Shown: piece by piece, positions 35,290 to 49,414 of the stretch
Layout of the letters: every line of letters starts with the position of its first letter
How positions within the stretch are numbered: position 1 is the first letter of the stretch
Source: Epiperipatus broadwayi
Taxonomy: Eukaryota; Onychophora; Udeonychophora; Euonychophora; Peripatidae
Assembly: GCA_028023455.1 (NCBI GenBank)
Contig: JAQFVV010012434.1
Coordinates: 8,493,355-8,557,354, forward strand
Length of the DNA stretch: 64,000 nucleotides
Direction of reading: 5' to 3'
Position numbers and translations under genes: made by a program
The notes under the pieces: generated by a model
Seen by the model: only the letters and a program-made list of their open reading frames with translations
Told to the model about the DNA's origin: nothing
The model's database searches: none

Positions 35290-37300
35290 AAAGATTGCTT
35301 GGCTAATGAACAAAAGAAAAAATAATAACTCCCATTGCATTGATTAAGGAAAGAACTATGGAATTAAAAAGTATGAAAGCAGAAAATGAAAAAATGTTAT
35401 AAGAAATAAAAGATGAAATAAACTTAGCAAACAAAGTCTTGTTGAAAAACATGGCATACAAAATTCAACTAAAAAGAAATGAAAAGCATAGATAGAAAAT
35501 TGGAGGGAAAAATTAAGCAAAATTGTTGAAGAAATCAAACAGGGTAGAAAAGTCACACTTCAATTAACAGAAATAGTATGTTAAAATGTTGTAATATAGA
35601 TGAGATTGTGGATATTGTAAAAAAAAGTAGCAATTTGAAAAGAGTTTGAAAAAAAAAAAGAGAAAAGATAATGAGAGAATGCTAATTTGGTGAATGAACA
35701 GCTAATGAGAAGTTAGTCATCCAAAAAAAGCTGAAAAAGAATCAAGATTTTCATTTGTCAAGAAGTGTATTTTCAAACAATATCCCAAGAAAAATCAGTT
35801 ATGCTGAAAAATAAATTCAACAATCAAGATATATACAATAGAGATGTACTGATTTCAAACCCTAATATTTTCGGCTATATACTTCAGGTAGCAAAGCAAC
35901 TTTTTAACGATTTTTGAGCATATAAGAGATTATTAAGTGAAGCTTTAATAAATCATCTGAATAGTCTGAATATCTACTTCAAATTAAATTAAATGTAAAA
36001 ATAGAGTAAACTGGCATTAGCTTATAACCAATATTATGGATTCTCACAAGCACAAAGGCATTCTTTGTTTAACAAATCCAATAATTCCTAAAAATACTGA
36101 AAATTCTTGCTGGGGAAAATATTAGAAGATTATATATAAAATATCTTAAGAAAATATACACTTTCAGAGACTTATATGATGTTTTGTCATGGATGACTAA
36201 GCTAAAAGTATCGACAGTATATCCTTTCTCAGAATGCAAATCATTTGGAATATCTGTAATAACTTACCAAATAGAATAAAACAGATTATCTTCAGTAGTG
36301 ATAGTAGACTGTTATATAGGTAATTAAACTGCTGAATAGATTGGATGTGAGCACTCAATTTGTAAATAGTTTTATAAAAAAAGAAATATTAATAACTCAA
36401 ATAGATCTGCATAAAAACTAAAAGAAGATCTTCATGTCAATACTATAAATGCAATCAATAAAAAAGAAAAGAACATTTGTGTGGAATGAGCGAATATGGA
36501 AAAGATCTTCAAAAAATTCAAAATGAACTCCCTAATTCATCAAAAGAGTCAGTGGAACCAGAATCAAGATAATTTAATAATGAGAGAAATTGAATTGGTA
36601 TGGTATTTTAAGATAGGGCACAATGAAATGCTAAGATAATCCATGGTATAGTAAATTATTGGAATGATTTGTTTAACATGTATAATTTGATTTTAACCAT
36701 TATTATAATTAACAATAAAAAATAATTTTGAGACTGCCCAAAATAAAGAGAGCAACGTTTTTCAAAAGATTTCTGAAAAAAAAGTAAAATAGATTGCAGT
36801 GAGAGATTTGGGATAAACTTGAGAGATGATTAACATTGGTACATATTTAGCAGGCACCATGTTAAATAGGTTGTGCAACCACTGTATGAATTAATGTTTA
36901 CAAAAGAAACTTTAATTTTATGCTGAAGGACTAGCATTCTAGTTTGGGATAGTTTAAGATTTTTTGAGCATATCTTTAAACCAGTAGAAGTATTATTTGT
37001 TTTTATTAATATTGTTATTTTGCTGTATCAATATCTGAATGATAAGTTCATAGATTGTATTCATATGTACATCTGTGATGAATATCATGTTACCAATTCA
37101 TATTTCTCAAGAATTACAGAATGCCTGGATAAATTATGGTAACACATTTGGGACATATAATCTATTGATGACTGGAGAATGATATCAAATACCAATATTT
37201 CTTTCCATAGCGAAAACAAAAGCAGTAAGAAGTATCAAAATTTAGGTTTCTGCATTCTTAAAGGTATTAAATAGGAAAATGCTAGAAAAGACTGCTAGGA
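35290..37300 (+). other. Region with heavily decayed coding texture
   Basis: On the plus strand, broken frames read as a charged, coiled-coil-like protein (e.g. MELKSMKAENEKML near 35359) rich in K, E and N. Near 36980-37130 another stretch reads INIVILLYQYLNDKFIDC, vaguely like an RT palm segment but without an aspartate pair. Stops are frequent. It may be an old retroelement; I cannot assign a family, and chance composition is a real alternative. Confidence 0.2.
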
Positions 37301-40215
37301 CGATTGTCTCATACAAACATAAAAAATTTGGATAATAGAAATGAGAATCTCTAATTACAGTTTTTTTAATAAAATATTATTGATTTTTTTTTTTTATTTG
37401 AATATAAACCTAAAGAATAAAAACACACACAAAAAAGAGGCATGTTATAGCTAATGCAGATGAATGAAGAATAAAAATTAAGTAAATAAATAAATAAAAT
37501 TTTAATCATTTCTTTCACTCATTTTTTTTTTTGCTTTTCCTTGTTGAGGAAAATACTGTAGTGGGATCGATACCCATTATTAAATGCATGCTTAGATGTA
37601 GGTACATTAGAAATAATAAATATTAAAATTAGAATGTCAAAATTATAATCGTAATATTAAACTGAAAAGAATAGACAACGTTAAAAAAATTTAAATGATT
37701 GATAAAATGTTCAGATGGAAGCATACAAAGTTAATAATTACAAGCAAATATAGCTAGTCTCACATAATTGTGAAAATCTCTGATGGGCGTTTTCTAATTA
37801 AATGAACTATGATAGACTTTATACTTTAAATTCGAAAAAAGCGAAACTACCTCCATGATATATTTGTAAATAAGTAATCTCATGTTTGAACAAAATATAA
37901 TATATAGTCTAATGTAATTATAAATTTATTTAACTTTTCCAGTGTATTCTAATCTCGGCAAATTCTCAGATTGAAACAATTCATTAGATTATTTTGGGCG
38001 AATTTTTTTTATAAATTAAGTCTCTTTTCCTGGAAAACGATGCTCAAATTAATAACAAGATACTTAAATATCTACTAGTGTTCATTTGTTTCATATGACC
38101 AATAAATAAAGATGTACCTTTTCAATGGTAGATTCAATAACACATATTCAGTCAGCTGAAAAGCTTGAGGTAGTTATATCATGTTGAATAAAATATCTAC
38201 TTTTTGATAAATATAATGGCCGCATATTTGAGACTGTGTTGCTTCTCAACATTCAAGTCTGTATCTCGACCTAAAAAGCTACCAAAATATTTCACATTCA
38301 TAAACTTGTGAATGTCAAAATTAAAAGTTCATGAAATTTTTTTTTCTATCACTGGTTTATAAAGCATTCAGTTTTTTTTAATATCAACTGCTAAACCAAA
38401 TTTTTTATAAATCATTTTTATAATTATTATTCTATACATCGTTCTTTAAATTAAAAAAAATAGTACACCACCAAATGTTAAAAATATAGGAACCAAGAAA
38501 AATGAGGTCCTCGTTTTTTTTTTTTTTTAATCAATTCAAATTAAAAACTCTAATATCAAATCTGCTTGGCTGTTGCATGAAACTACGTAAAAATTGAAGG
38601 TAATACCTATATATCATGTTTGACATCAATTTTTAATTCAAATGCCTGAGTTTAAATGATAATAATAACTGCTTCTTTCATTCCATCATATAGAATTGTA
38701 TATTAATATTGATAGGATGACCAGATAATTTTAACTATTGTCACAAACTTTATTAATTAATTAAGATAAATGTGTGATCAAATTGTCATTATTTTTGATA
38801 AATTAAACGAGCTTTCCTAAGAAAAGAGAGCTAGATAATTAATAACATAAAGCTGTTAGAACTTATAATAACCTGCAGTTGAGAAGCGCTATTAAAGAAT
38901 ATCACTTCTCGGAAGTGTCAATAATATAAAAGCTATTAGAAATAGTGAAATTGTATTAACAGTTTATATGCGATTACTACATCTTTAATTTTAATTGCTA
39001 AACTAAACTGAAATGGAGAAAATCTTAAAAAAAACAGCTCCAGTATATTTAAAATTTACCCTAACCAGTGATTAATTACTTTTTTAAAAAAATCTATAAA
39101 ATTTATGACCAAGGCATCATTCTGTGAAGTCATAAATTATTTTTACCGCACCAATACCTTGATATTAAATTTTAAAAACAATACTGTCTAATAAATAAAC
39201 AAAAGCCAAAACTAATACATTTTAAAAATTTCATGATTATATTTAGGAAATTCATATTGAATGAGTGTACTAATAATCTTTATTCTTTGACATATTTAGG
39301 ATTAAAAAAAACCAATTTATATTTTTTTATACATTTTAATAGCATTAAAACTGAATGAATAATATAAAGCTCTAAAATACATCTCTTACTAATTAAAAAT
39401 TGTTTGGTGCATTGATCTACTATCTAAATAAAATATATAATAGAGATTAATGATAAGCAAAAATCCTGATAATTCGATTAATTAGTAAATTAACTGTAGA
39501 GATAACTGAATACTTAAGTCATACTAACTACTAACAGCTCACTGAATATACAAAATAATTATAAATAAATGAGTGAAAAATAAGAGATAGAAGATAAAAA
39601 AGTTAGAATATTACATGTGATGGCTTTTTATAAATAAAATATAAAAAACTATATAGAAACCATATATGAATTATAAATATGTCACTACTATACAAATCGT
39701 ACAAAAGATAGGTCAAAGGAGGTAATTAGAGAAACTTCTATGTCTTTATAACTTTAGAATGCTAAGCCTCTGTTGTGTTAAGATATTATTTAGAATATTA
39801 CTCCCAAATAAATTTAACTTTTTTTCTAAAGTCATATATATGTTTATTGGTTTAAATATAATAACAAAACTTAATCAAGAAATTTTAGTTTCGTAGAAGT
39901 TATAAATAATCTCAATGCTGGTGAAAAATGTTATACTTAAAAATAAAAAAAATATCTTACAAGCATTTTTAAATTTAAAAGTTTTCAATATTAATTTTTC
40001 TCCGTTTTACTAGTAGTTAACTTAGGTTTTCCATTTTTCCCTTCAACTCTGCTAAATTTCCAATCATCATCTTTTATAAACAGTGGCCAACTTTTTTCTA
40101 GTAGTGATTAAAAAGTGAATTACGTTCTACTTCAATTATTAAAAAATCATAATCAAATTTATAATAATAGTAATAACTGAAACACAGGCTTATTATATAC
40201 CTGTGTCTATATATG
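37301..40215. other. Intron 2, no gene seen
   Basis: AT-rich DNA with poly-A/T runs (e.g. near 37388, 37525 and 38516). No exon, ORF or repeat family was recognised. Confidence 0.5.
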
Positions 40216-40680
40216 TAATATATAGGGTATATGAGCACAGACTTTCACATGACCCACCACTCTCCACTTTATCTAATAACACTGATACACTCAAGCATAT
40301 ATATGCTGAAAAGATAAATAATCACCAATATATGAATTTCATGCTAAACCAGCAATCATCAGTTGGTCCAGATTATCATCTGCCACACATATATACTATA
40401 AGTGCTCAGATATATATTAAGATAGACAATCTTCATACTTTAATTGGAGCCATTAAAGTATGAAGATTGTCTATCTTAATATATATCTGAGCACTTATGA
40501 TATATATGTGTGGGAGATGATAATCTGGACCAACTGATGATTGCTGGTTTAGCATGAAATACGTATATTGGTGATTATTTATCTTCTCAGCATATATGTG
40601 CTTGAGTGTATCAGTGTTATTAGATAGAGTGGAGAATGGTGGGTCATGTGAAAGTCTGTGTTCATATACCCTATATATTA
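40216..40680. mobile_element. Near-perfect 465-bp hairpin element
   Basis: Two 227-bp arms (40216-40442 and 40454-40680) are inverted copies of each other around an 11-nt loop (attggagccat). Only a few percent of positions are mismatched. Outer ends are taatataggg-type sequence. The interior holds no gene; the open frame that crosses the left arm is a by-product of the palindrome. It looks like a foldback MITE. Diverged single-arm relatives sit just downstream at about 41505-41640, 42275-42330 and 42718-42775. Confidence 0.88.
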
Positions 40681-41504
40681 ATAATAGTAAATCACCTGCC
40701 CTATTTTATTTTTAAATAGTATTTGTTAACTTAATAGCAACGTAATTTGTAAATATTCTTTATTTTGTTTAAATTTTCTGCGATACGGAACCTTTTTTAT
40801 CTTTAAGATTTTGTGGAAGACAACTAAGAATTTTATATAGATGACACTTATATTTGTCTCCATATTTTTAATAATAAGCTTATACGTTTTTGTAATTAAA
40901 AAAAGGATTCTCATCCTAATAAACATCAGTACTTTATTTAAAGTGCAATTATATTCAATACTTTCTTTTAAAAACATTTCCAAATTCTTCAGACAATTTT
41001 ATTTCGTATTTATTTGTTATTCTTAATAACATTATTACTTATTATTCTATTTTCTTTATGGATATTAGAATACAAATAAACTCTCAGATATATATATCTG
41101 ATATACTCATAATTTTAGTGCCTTTTAATTAGAGGCCGACTGGTTATTTTTATCTTTCTATCAATTTTTCGAAATAAATTTTATAATATGCACTCAATTC
41201 TTAAAAGTAAAATAAATTCTATATCTGTCTATTCTAGTGATCGCAACAATGAAAATAGGTGTGGTTTTAGCAAATGTATTTAATTTTTTTATTAACTTGT
41301 ATACAAAAAATAAATTTTGTTTATCTTGATTATCTTGGTTATATGTGGACATTTTAAAATCCTATATATTAGGGGTCAGAGTGACTTAAAGTCAACATGG
41401 CTATGACAGTATCAACAAGGGTTTTGGGTATTCCATCCTCGGATTTTCAATGATGTGGATGGCTGAAGAGTTGGAAGGTGGAGAAGATTGAAGTGTGTCC
41501 ATTA

Positions 41505-43060
41505 AAGTTTAAAGATTTGCTATCTTAATATAAACTGAGCACTGATTGTATATATGTGTGGGATATAGTGATCTGGACCAACTAATGAGTGCTGGTTCAG
41601 TATGAAATACATATATTGGAGATCATTTACCTTTTTCATGAATATTCTGTAATCATGTATATAGATTGGTCAAATTCTTTGTAATTACATTAAGTTTAGT
41701 ATAGGCAATATACATATTTAAAATTATATATATATATATATATGAAGTTAAAAGTATATCATAAAAAATATGAATGTAAAATTAAAATTACAATATGAGA
41801 TATGTATGTCTTACTTGAAAAAAGTGAGCTAAGTGTTTTTAAAAATGCATCCAGAATGAAAGGGTTTGGTCTGATGTATGATTGTGTTGTGATTAAGATA
41901 ATATGAAAGATGCATTGAGATAAGAATAAAATTTTAAAATATATTACAGTGCTTAAGATGATACATTCCTACATAGGGTATTAAAATGGGATAAAATCTA
42001 GTCCATGCCTTGTGTGAAAGTGATATAATGAAAGTTTTTGAAACTATCAAAGTGAACAAGAAAACTCGGACATTAATTGCCTTTATAATACTACACCTAT
42101 TATTAATTGAGAATTAAAAAATATATTTGAGCTTGAGATAATATCTATGTTAATAAATAATAAATAACAATCTTTAATATAATTTCATAAAGTGATTTGT
42201 GTCAAAGATTGTCATATGTAATCAAACTATAGGAACTTGATTATTTATATAATCCTAAATAAATGATGAAATTATCTGTAAGAGATTGTAATATGGACCA
42301 ATTGATAAGTGCTGGTTCAGCATGAAGTATGAATCTTGCATTGAGATAAGTATAACTGTTAAAAATATATTGCAGTGCAAAAAATGGTACATGCCTTCAC
42401 AGGGTATTAAAATGGGATAAAACCCAGTCCTGCCTTGTGTGAGAGTGATGTAATGAAAGTTATCAAAACACTCAACATGGGCAAGGAAACTCAGGTGCTG
42501 ATGCTCTATAACATTACAAACCTATTAATAAAGTGAGAAAGAATCTATTTGAGTTAGAGATCATCTCTAGCTTAATAAATGATCAATAATAATTTATTAA
42601 TATAATTCTATAAAAAGTCTGTGGGAAAGTTGTGAGTGCATAAAGTTTGGCCCTTGTAATCAAACTATACTAAATTATCTATAAAATTTCTAAAAAAATA
42701 ATGGAAATATATCTAAGAGATTGTGATCTGGACCAACTGATGAGTGGTGGTTCAGTACGAATGAGGATCATTTATGATTTTTACATCTTTAGTCATAAGT
42801 TTTAAGAAATTATGATAAAATAGAAGTTTGAAATATATATATTTCTATTTGTTAAATTAAAAGTATCTCTGAAAAAAGATGATAGGGTTAAAATAATAAT
42901 ATGAGTTATGTTTGTTTTACCAAAAAAGTGAATTGGATGTTTCAAAAATGCGTCCAGAGTGAGAAAGATTGGTTGACTTTTGGGCTGATGGATAGTTGAG
43001 GTTTGATTGAACTAAGATAAAAGATGCACTGAGATAATAAAATTTGAAAGTATATGCATA
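41505..43060. repeat. Higher-order tandem array related to the hairpin element
   Basis: Units of about 440 bp repeat with the landmarks gagattgtNatNtggaccaa then ctgatNagtgNtggttcag, cattgagataagNataa, gggtattaaaatgggataaa and gccttgtgtgaNagtgatNt. One full unit runs about 41885-42340 and the next about 42341-42775. Partial units lie on both sides. The tggaccaa/tggttcag segment is the same as part of one arm of the hairpin at 40216-40680. Noncoding. Confidence 0.75.
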
Positions 43061-45971
43061 TATATTAAAAAAATAATAAGGTACATTGTAGAATTATATT
43101 AAACTAATAAAGCAAAAAAATGATTTGCAATATTAAATAGTATTTATAAATATAACTTTTTAAAAAATTAATTAATTTTCAAAACAATTCCCAATTAAAA
43201 ATTGAAAAAATTATTATTGCAAAAAATATCACATAAATTTATTTTTAAACAAATGGAAAAATACATCAATATATTAAATCTTTCAAAACATTAAAAATAA
43301 ATACACAAAAAATATTTTTTAAAGCTTTGAATATGCAAAAGAATGGAGACAGTATAAAAACTAAAGAAATAAAAAGATTACATTTGAATAAAACAAATAG
43401 CAATTAAATAAACTGTTCTATTTATTAAAAATTGAAAACTTCAAATTTCATATATATTAAAGAGGAAAATAAATGCATAACAAACCTCACATGCATTAAT
43501 AAATTTATATGTTCAATTGGGAAACCACAATAATATTATGCAGAGAGAAAAATGTTCATTTGACTGTTGCTTGAGCACATTTTCATAAATGTTGGAAAAC
43601 ACTCACTACCTTTGTCTTTAAAAGAGAAATATAAAGATATCATAAGAGTCATTATGGACAATTATATAAAATTTTTAGAATTTATGGTATACGATATAAA
43701 AATACAGAAATTCAAAATACATTAATATAAAGGTCATTAATTTATTTTCCTTGATAGCTGTCATTTGTCAGTCAAAAAAAAATTAAAGAAGAAAGGAAAA
43801 TAAAATTTGAATTTTTCTAATAATTATTTATCACTTCATAACTACATTTTAAAATGGCTTCAGCAAAAGTCATCAGACAATATATACACCACCACATCCA
43901 AAAGAATAGAGCAATTATAGATTAATGATGAAAAAATTGTTTGACTGGATTATCAATTAGTAATTAAAAATTTCCTGGCAACATCAAAAGGTAATGTTAT
44001 CTTTATTTACATAGAGATAATCTCTTAATTTACATTCTTTATGAATTTAAAATTCCATGAATTATATAGTTCAACATATAGATATTTTAATAAATTGAAG
44101 CACTAGAATTATTTATATAAAATTTAATATAACAACATATAAATAAAATAAATATGTATAACTTACTTATCATGGTTGCTATCCCCAATAACAATTATAG
44201 TTAAAAATTTAAAAAACTAAATGTTTATTAAAATCACATCATCATCATTCAAACACAAATTATCCAATATATAAATAAAATATGCTTCTGAGATTTTTTT
44301 AAAAATTATTTTCCATGTGCAAAATAATAATCTTGTCAAAATGAAAACTTCCATTATAAATAAGTGAATGTACTACAAACACAGATTTATATAGCACTTT
44401 TTAATTTCATTGGAATAGTATAATTTTTCTACACTTTTTCTCATTCAAGTCAAACTGAAATAAACCAATTACTGTCTTCTGGAAAGCTTTGAATAAGTAA
44501 CATTCATAGACAAAAAATGATCATTTTTAATGTATGTGAGTTATTTATTTGTTGATTGTGTGGTGTGAAAGGATTAATTACTGCCATTTGAATTTCATAC
44601 ATATTAAACTATGCATATCCGATATTTAATATTTTATATTCAAATTTGTTTTATAATACACATTTCAAGTACTAATATAATTTGACTCATACTCACACAT
44701 CTCTTTCTGTATAACAGTACTTTTATTGATTTTATCTATAGTAATTTTCTGTTAATAATCATTTTACCATTATTTGGTACCACATTAGGCACAATATAAA
44801 AATATATACAAAAACTGATATAATCAAACCGGACACTATTATTTATGTACCATAATAAAATCCATTTTTTTCTCTTTCATACTTTTCTTTTACATCTAAT
44901 AAACTTAGGTAATATATTTAAAATGCATTTGGATAATTGATCACTTTGAAATAATATTTTTTTCTTGAGCAAATGTTATGTTGAATCCAGTGAATTTATG
45001 CATAATAGAACCTTTGACATGGTGAGCATAAATTCTCTAATTGATAAGGATTCTTGCATATCTTATAATTAATCAGATTGTTCCTTCATAAATGTTAATT
45101 CACTGACCTCACAATTAGATGTCCATTTTCAGCCATCAGTTTCATTTATTTAATTACAAGATGCTTAACTATAACCATTATCTAAAAATAAAGACATTAT
45201 TAATATATCTAAAATAATGTTTAATACCAGATTTTAAAAACTAACTCGGAATATTCTCCTCATAATACGCCAACATATAACTACATACAAGAGCTAAGAC
45301 CAACAAAGTCATGAGACAGCTTTTTTTATTTTATACATGTGATATTCAACAGTTACTATCAAATTTTGATCAATAAATGTCATTACATTTTGAACAAATA
45401 AATGCTTCAACTTGCATACTTGCCTATCACAAAAACAATGTTTAACTTGAATGATTTTTTATTTTATTTTTATAGATACCTACAATTTTTTAACATTTTA
45501 ATTAAACATTTTATCTTCTTTAACCAAAATTAACTCATCAATCTTTTTATCCAAATCAAATTTTATATGTATATCAAATCCAACATTTTTTATAAAAACT
45601 TTTCAATGTACATTTTAAAAGATATACAATCTCCAAAATTCAAGATAAGCCTTACGTATAAATTTGGGGATTTTACTTGCAGTTTAGTTGCAGTCTAATA
45701 TTGGGCGTTCTGATTATCTGGCTTAAATTCATTCTCTTGTGGCTATTTTTAACATTTATATTGGTAGTTTCGTTTTTATTTGGTGGAGAAAACTGGTATT
45801 AAAATAATATTGATTTATCAATCAAAAAACTCTGAAAGATAACAAATGAGCTGACAATGGCACTGTTTTATACAGTTTTATTCTCAAATATTGAGAGATT
45901 CTGCAAGTATTATTTTTTTAAATTTATGACAAATAATTATATATTTTTTATATTTCATATATATATATATA
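43061..45971. other. Intron 2, no gene seen
   Basis: Very AT-rich DNA. No ORF with recognisable motifs and no clear repeat structure was found by eye. Confidence 0.5.
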
Positions 45972-46019
45972 TTTATTATTATTATTATTATGATGATGAT
46001 GATGATGATGATGATGATG
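45972..46019. repeat. Microsatellite at 3' end of the LINE
   Basis: A run of TTA units (45972-45990) passes into about ten GAT units (to 46019), then tttcaaaaaaaaagg begins the LINE tail. The GAT run may be the LINE's own 3' simple-repeat tail and the TTA run the target. A matching ATT run lies at the other end (51113-51139). Confidence 0.8.
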
Positions 46020-46273
46020 TTTCAAAAAAAAAGGAAGTTTATTAATCAAAGAAATACAGAGTTTTTTACATTGATTTTACATTAATTTTTTACAGTGATT
46101 TTTCCATTGGTTTTATATACAAGCATTTTTATAGTCTTCGGTTACATGTTTTCAATAAAAAAAGTTATCTAATTTTTACATAAAAAATTATTTATTGTAG
46201 AGAGAGGAAAAAATTGTTTTTTATTTCCGTATTTATTGTTATTGAATTTTCAGTGTTCTTGAATTTTTGGTGC

Positions 46274-49200
46274 TTATAGTATTGATTGTTGTTTGATAAG
46301 AGACCATGTAGTTGCATAAATATGGGGATTTGCTATTGTCTTGTCTCTATTCCGTATTTGGTTTAGTTTGTTGTAGAAGGTGGATGGATGCCTTCTGGGG
46401 TTGTTTCCCATTAGATAGGTACACCTGGTACACCAAAAAGCATATAATACAAAGGTTGCTGTCCTAATGCTGGGTATTGATCTGCCTTGAAAAACCTTAA
46501 TTATTTGACAAATGGTCATGTTTTGCTGGTGGTATATTGCACTCATCATTGTTCTTACATTGTGTAATGCAGTACATTGATACAATAGGTGTTGTAGGGT
46601 CTCTTCAGCCTTGTGGCATAGTCCACAAAAAGGGTCTATTGAAACATACATCCTCTTATGGTGTAAGAAGTTTGTTGTTGGCATTGCGATGAGATTTACT
46701 TTTAGAATGAAATCAAAAAATTTGGGTTCTAGTGACCACTTTTTGTATTCATGTAGTAATTTTCTGTTGTTTATTCCGAGTATTGTGTTATCATCGTTTA
46801 GGTCTCTTTCCTGTTGAATTTGTTCGTGAATGTTTCAATATGAATATTTGTGTGTATATTGCTCTGTTCTGTTAAAAGTTGTTTTATATTGATGGATGAT
46901 TGATGATATATATAGCCCTGTTGGGAGTGGTTTGTCAGTTGGAGTAATTTGAATTAAGCATTTAAGTTTTGGAAATTGATTCATAATGGAAATTACTAGA
47001 TTACTTAATTTTTGTGTATAAAAAATGTCAATGTTGTGCAAACCTAGACCATTTTTAATAAGGGGTTGATTTAGTCTTTTTGTTGATATTGCAACCACTT
47101 TTCTTGACCATAAAAGTTGGTTACAGATGGTTTTAATCTTTGCTTTGAAAGCTTTTGAGAATTTTATTATTGGTAAATAATATGTTATTTTTGTCATTAT
47201 AAGTCGATTTATTAGCTGGACCTTAGAATATATAGAGAGATATGTTTTTGATAGGGAGGTGATAATGCGTTGTGCTTCTTCTTTTAATCTATTTTGTATT
47301 AAACACCTCATTCCGGTTATTCCCAAATGAAACGGGAATCCTAAAAAACGTGTTGGTTTTGCTTTGTAAATGGATGTACATGGTTTCCCGGTAAACATAG
47401 ATCAAGCAGTAGTCTTTTCTGGATTAAACTTCAATTTGTATTGTTGCGTATATTCTTTAAGAATTTTTTGTAATTGTGGTAAATGTTTTTTGGATTTTTT
47501 CTATTAAAGGGTTAATATATAGAATAAATAACAGTGAACTGAGAGGAGAGCCTTGGGATATGGATTGGGTGGGAACAAATGATGGAGAATTTTTTCCATT
47601 TAATGTTATGTGTATTTCTCTGTTGAGAAGTAGATTTGCAATGATGTACAGATGTGTCTTGGGGATAGATGTATTTCCAAGCATGTCTAGCAATATGGAA
47701 ATGTCTACTCCATCAAAAGCTCCCTCGATATCTAGTTGAATTGCTATTGGACTATTTTTTTTTTCTGTCTTGTTGAATCCAGGATTGCTTTGAATAATGC
47801 TGCCGCTTGAATTGTGGATGAGTTCCTTTTGGCAAATTGAACTTCTGATATCAGTGGCATTATATGTGGTTCTATTGTTTCTTTTATTATTTTTTCAAGA
47901 ATTTTTATTGGCAAAGATTCCATGGAAATTGGTCTGAGTTCTGTGAGGGATAGGGTAGTTTTAGCTTTTTTGTTGAATGGCACTATTGCAATGGGATGAA
48001 CTCCCTCCACATCCTGAATTTCTTGAGGTAAGTGGTTTGCTAGGTTGCACAGATATTGTGTTGTGTATTTACTTAGGTGTTTTAGTATGAATAATGGTAT
48101 TCCAGGACTTCCTGGATGGCATGCATTTGGTATTGTATTTAGTTTTGCCAGGAAGTCATTTGTTATGAAAGGTTTTTGTGTTTCTGCTTGTCCAAATAGC
48201 TTGGAATGTAATTTAAGTGGTGTTTTAGATTGGAGTTTGGTTTTAAAATGCCCAAAAATAGGAAGGATCATATTGTGTCCTGTATATGTGCCATCTTTTG
48301 TTTCTATTGCCATTGGAACTTTGATGATTGGTGGGTTTCCCAGTGCCCATTTAATGTAATCTCTGGTCCATGTATGTGGTTGGGTTATGCATATTTTGCT
48401 TTTTTTGATTCTCAAATATTCTTTTAGTGTTTCACGTTTTGTTGTATGTACTTGTTAGACCATGTATATACTGCTGTGTTTGATGTGATGGCGTAATCAT
48501 GGTTATCGTTTATGAATTTCATTTGCAAGTGTCAACAATTTGGATGGTGGTGTTTGATTTTTTGTCACATGTGAGATATTGAATGATAAAATGTTTATGT
48601 ATGCCAGATATTGTTGTATGGGGTTGAGATTCATATCTTTTATTTTGTTTAGCATTATGTATGTTTCTGAGAAAACAAATTCTGGTGTGGTTGTTGGAAG
48701 TAGTACTCTGATTGTTTTTGTTAGTGGGAGAAGTGATGTCTGCATTTGCGTAAGGTTTAGTGATACTATTTGTGCTGAATGGTCTGAGAAAGCTGAGGGG
48801 GGTAATTTTATTGCTATCTGGTGGTGCAGCATCAGGGAGTAGAAGCATAGATCAATGAGTGATGAATGATGACCATTGTGAAAAGATATTGTATTCATAG
48901 GTAGAAAGCCTTCACCACTCATCAGTGGTATGGATATTCAGTGTAGCCATTTTTCTATGAATTTCTGATATGACATGTTGCAATCACCAATTAATAATTG
49001 TTGGGTTTGCTGTACTTGCAAGTATGGAGTTGACGTTCATTATTATAGTGTTAATTCTGCTATCTTGAATAGGCAGGTAAACCAAAATTATATTGAGGTT
49101 TATAGTTTTATGTTGAAAAGTTGTAATTAGTAAGTTAGCATCTATGAATATAATTTTGAAAGCTGTGAAAGGGCAGCTTGTTGATATAAGAATGCCTGTG

Positions 49201-49412
49201 CCTGCAGAAGGTGATGAAGAGTCTCTGGAACAGGCACAGAAACCTTCTTTGGTTAAATATTTTGCTGGGTCAATTTGTGATCCAGCATAGATTTTTGTCT
49301 CCATTAATCTGAGTATATGCGATTGTGTAAGTGAAAACCATTGTTTAAGCTTTGTAATTTTTTGGATCGAGTTTAAACCCCTAACATTCAATGCGCCAAT
49401 TTTTAACTTCAT
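46274..49412 (-). pseudogene. LINE ORF2: endonuclease, reverse transcriptase, CCHC; RT motif C deleted
   Basis: Starts at the ATG of a TAATG junction with ORF1. The endonuclease opens KIGALNVRGLN, then METKIYAG, GTGILIS and, after a frameshift near 48990, IGDCNMS (the GDFN site) and SAFSDHSAQ. The RT has SPGIPLFILK, LTELRPISM, QLDIEGAFDGVD (motif A) and SISQGSPLS, each near normal spacing. Then IEKIQKTF runs straight into LQKILKEYTQQYKL near 47480: the segment that should hold the YxDD catalytic pair is absent. The rest continues to RFLGFPFH, LPIIKFSKAF and finally CGLCHKAEETLQHLLYQC. Several frameshifts also occur (near 48415, 47740, 47460-47398, 46835-46684). The protein cannot have RT activity. 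Confidence 0.85.
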
Positions 49413-49414
49413 TA
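49410..49414 (-). promoter_or_regulatory. TAATG stop-start junction of ORF1 and ORF2
   Basis: The TAA of ORF1 (49414-49412) shares its last A with the ATG of ORF2 (49412-49410). In the silkworm LINE SART1 a UAAUG junction supports termination-coupled reinitiation. A similar role here is inferred from the sequence only. Confidence 0.7.

Noticed and set aside
36980-37130. Gypsy-type RT palm motif
   Set aside because: The resemblance lacks the catalytic aspartates and the frame has many stops; kept only as a low-confidence decayed region.
40203-40463. Open frame of 86 codons across the left arm of the hairpin
   Set aside because: It lies entirely in the palindrome, has no recognisable domain and is best explained by the inverted repeat.
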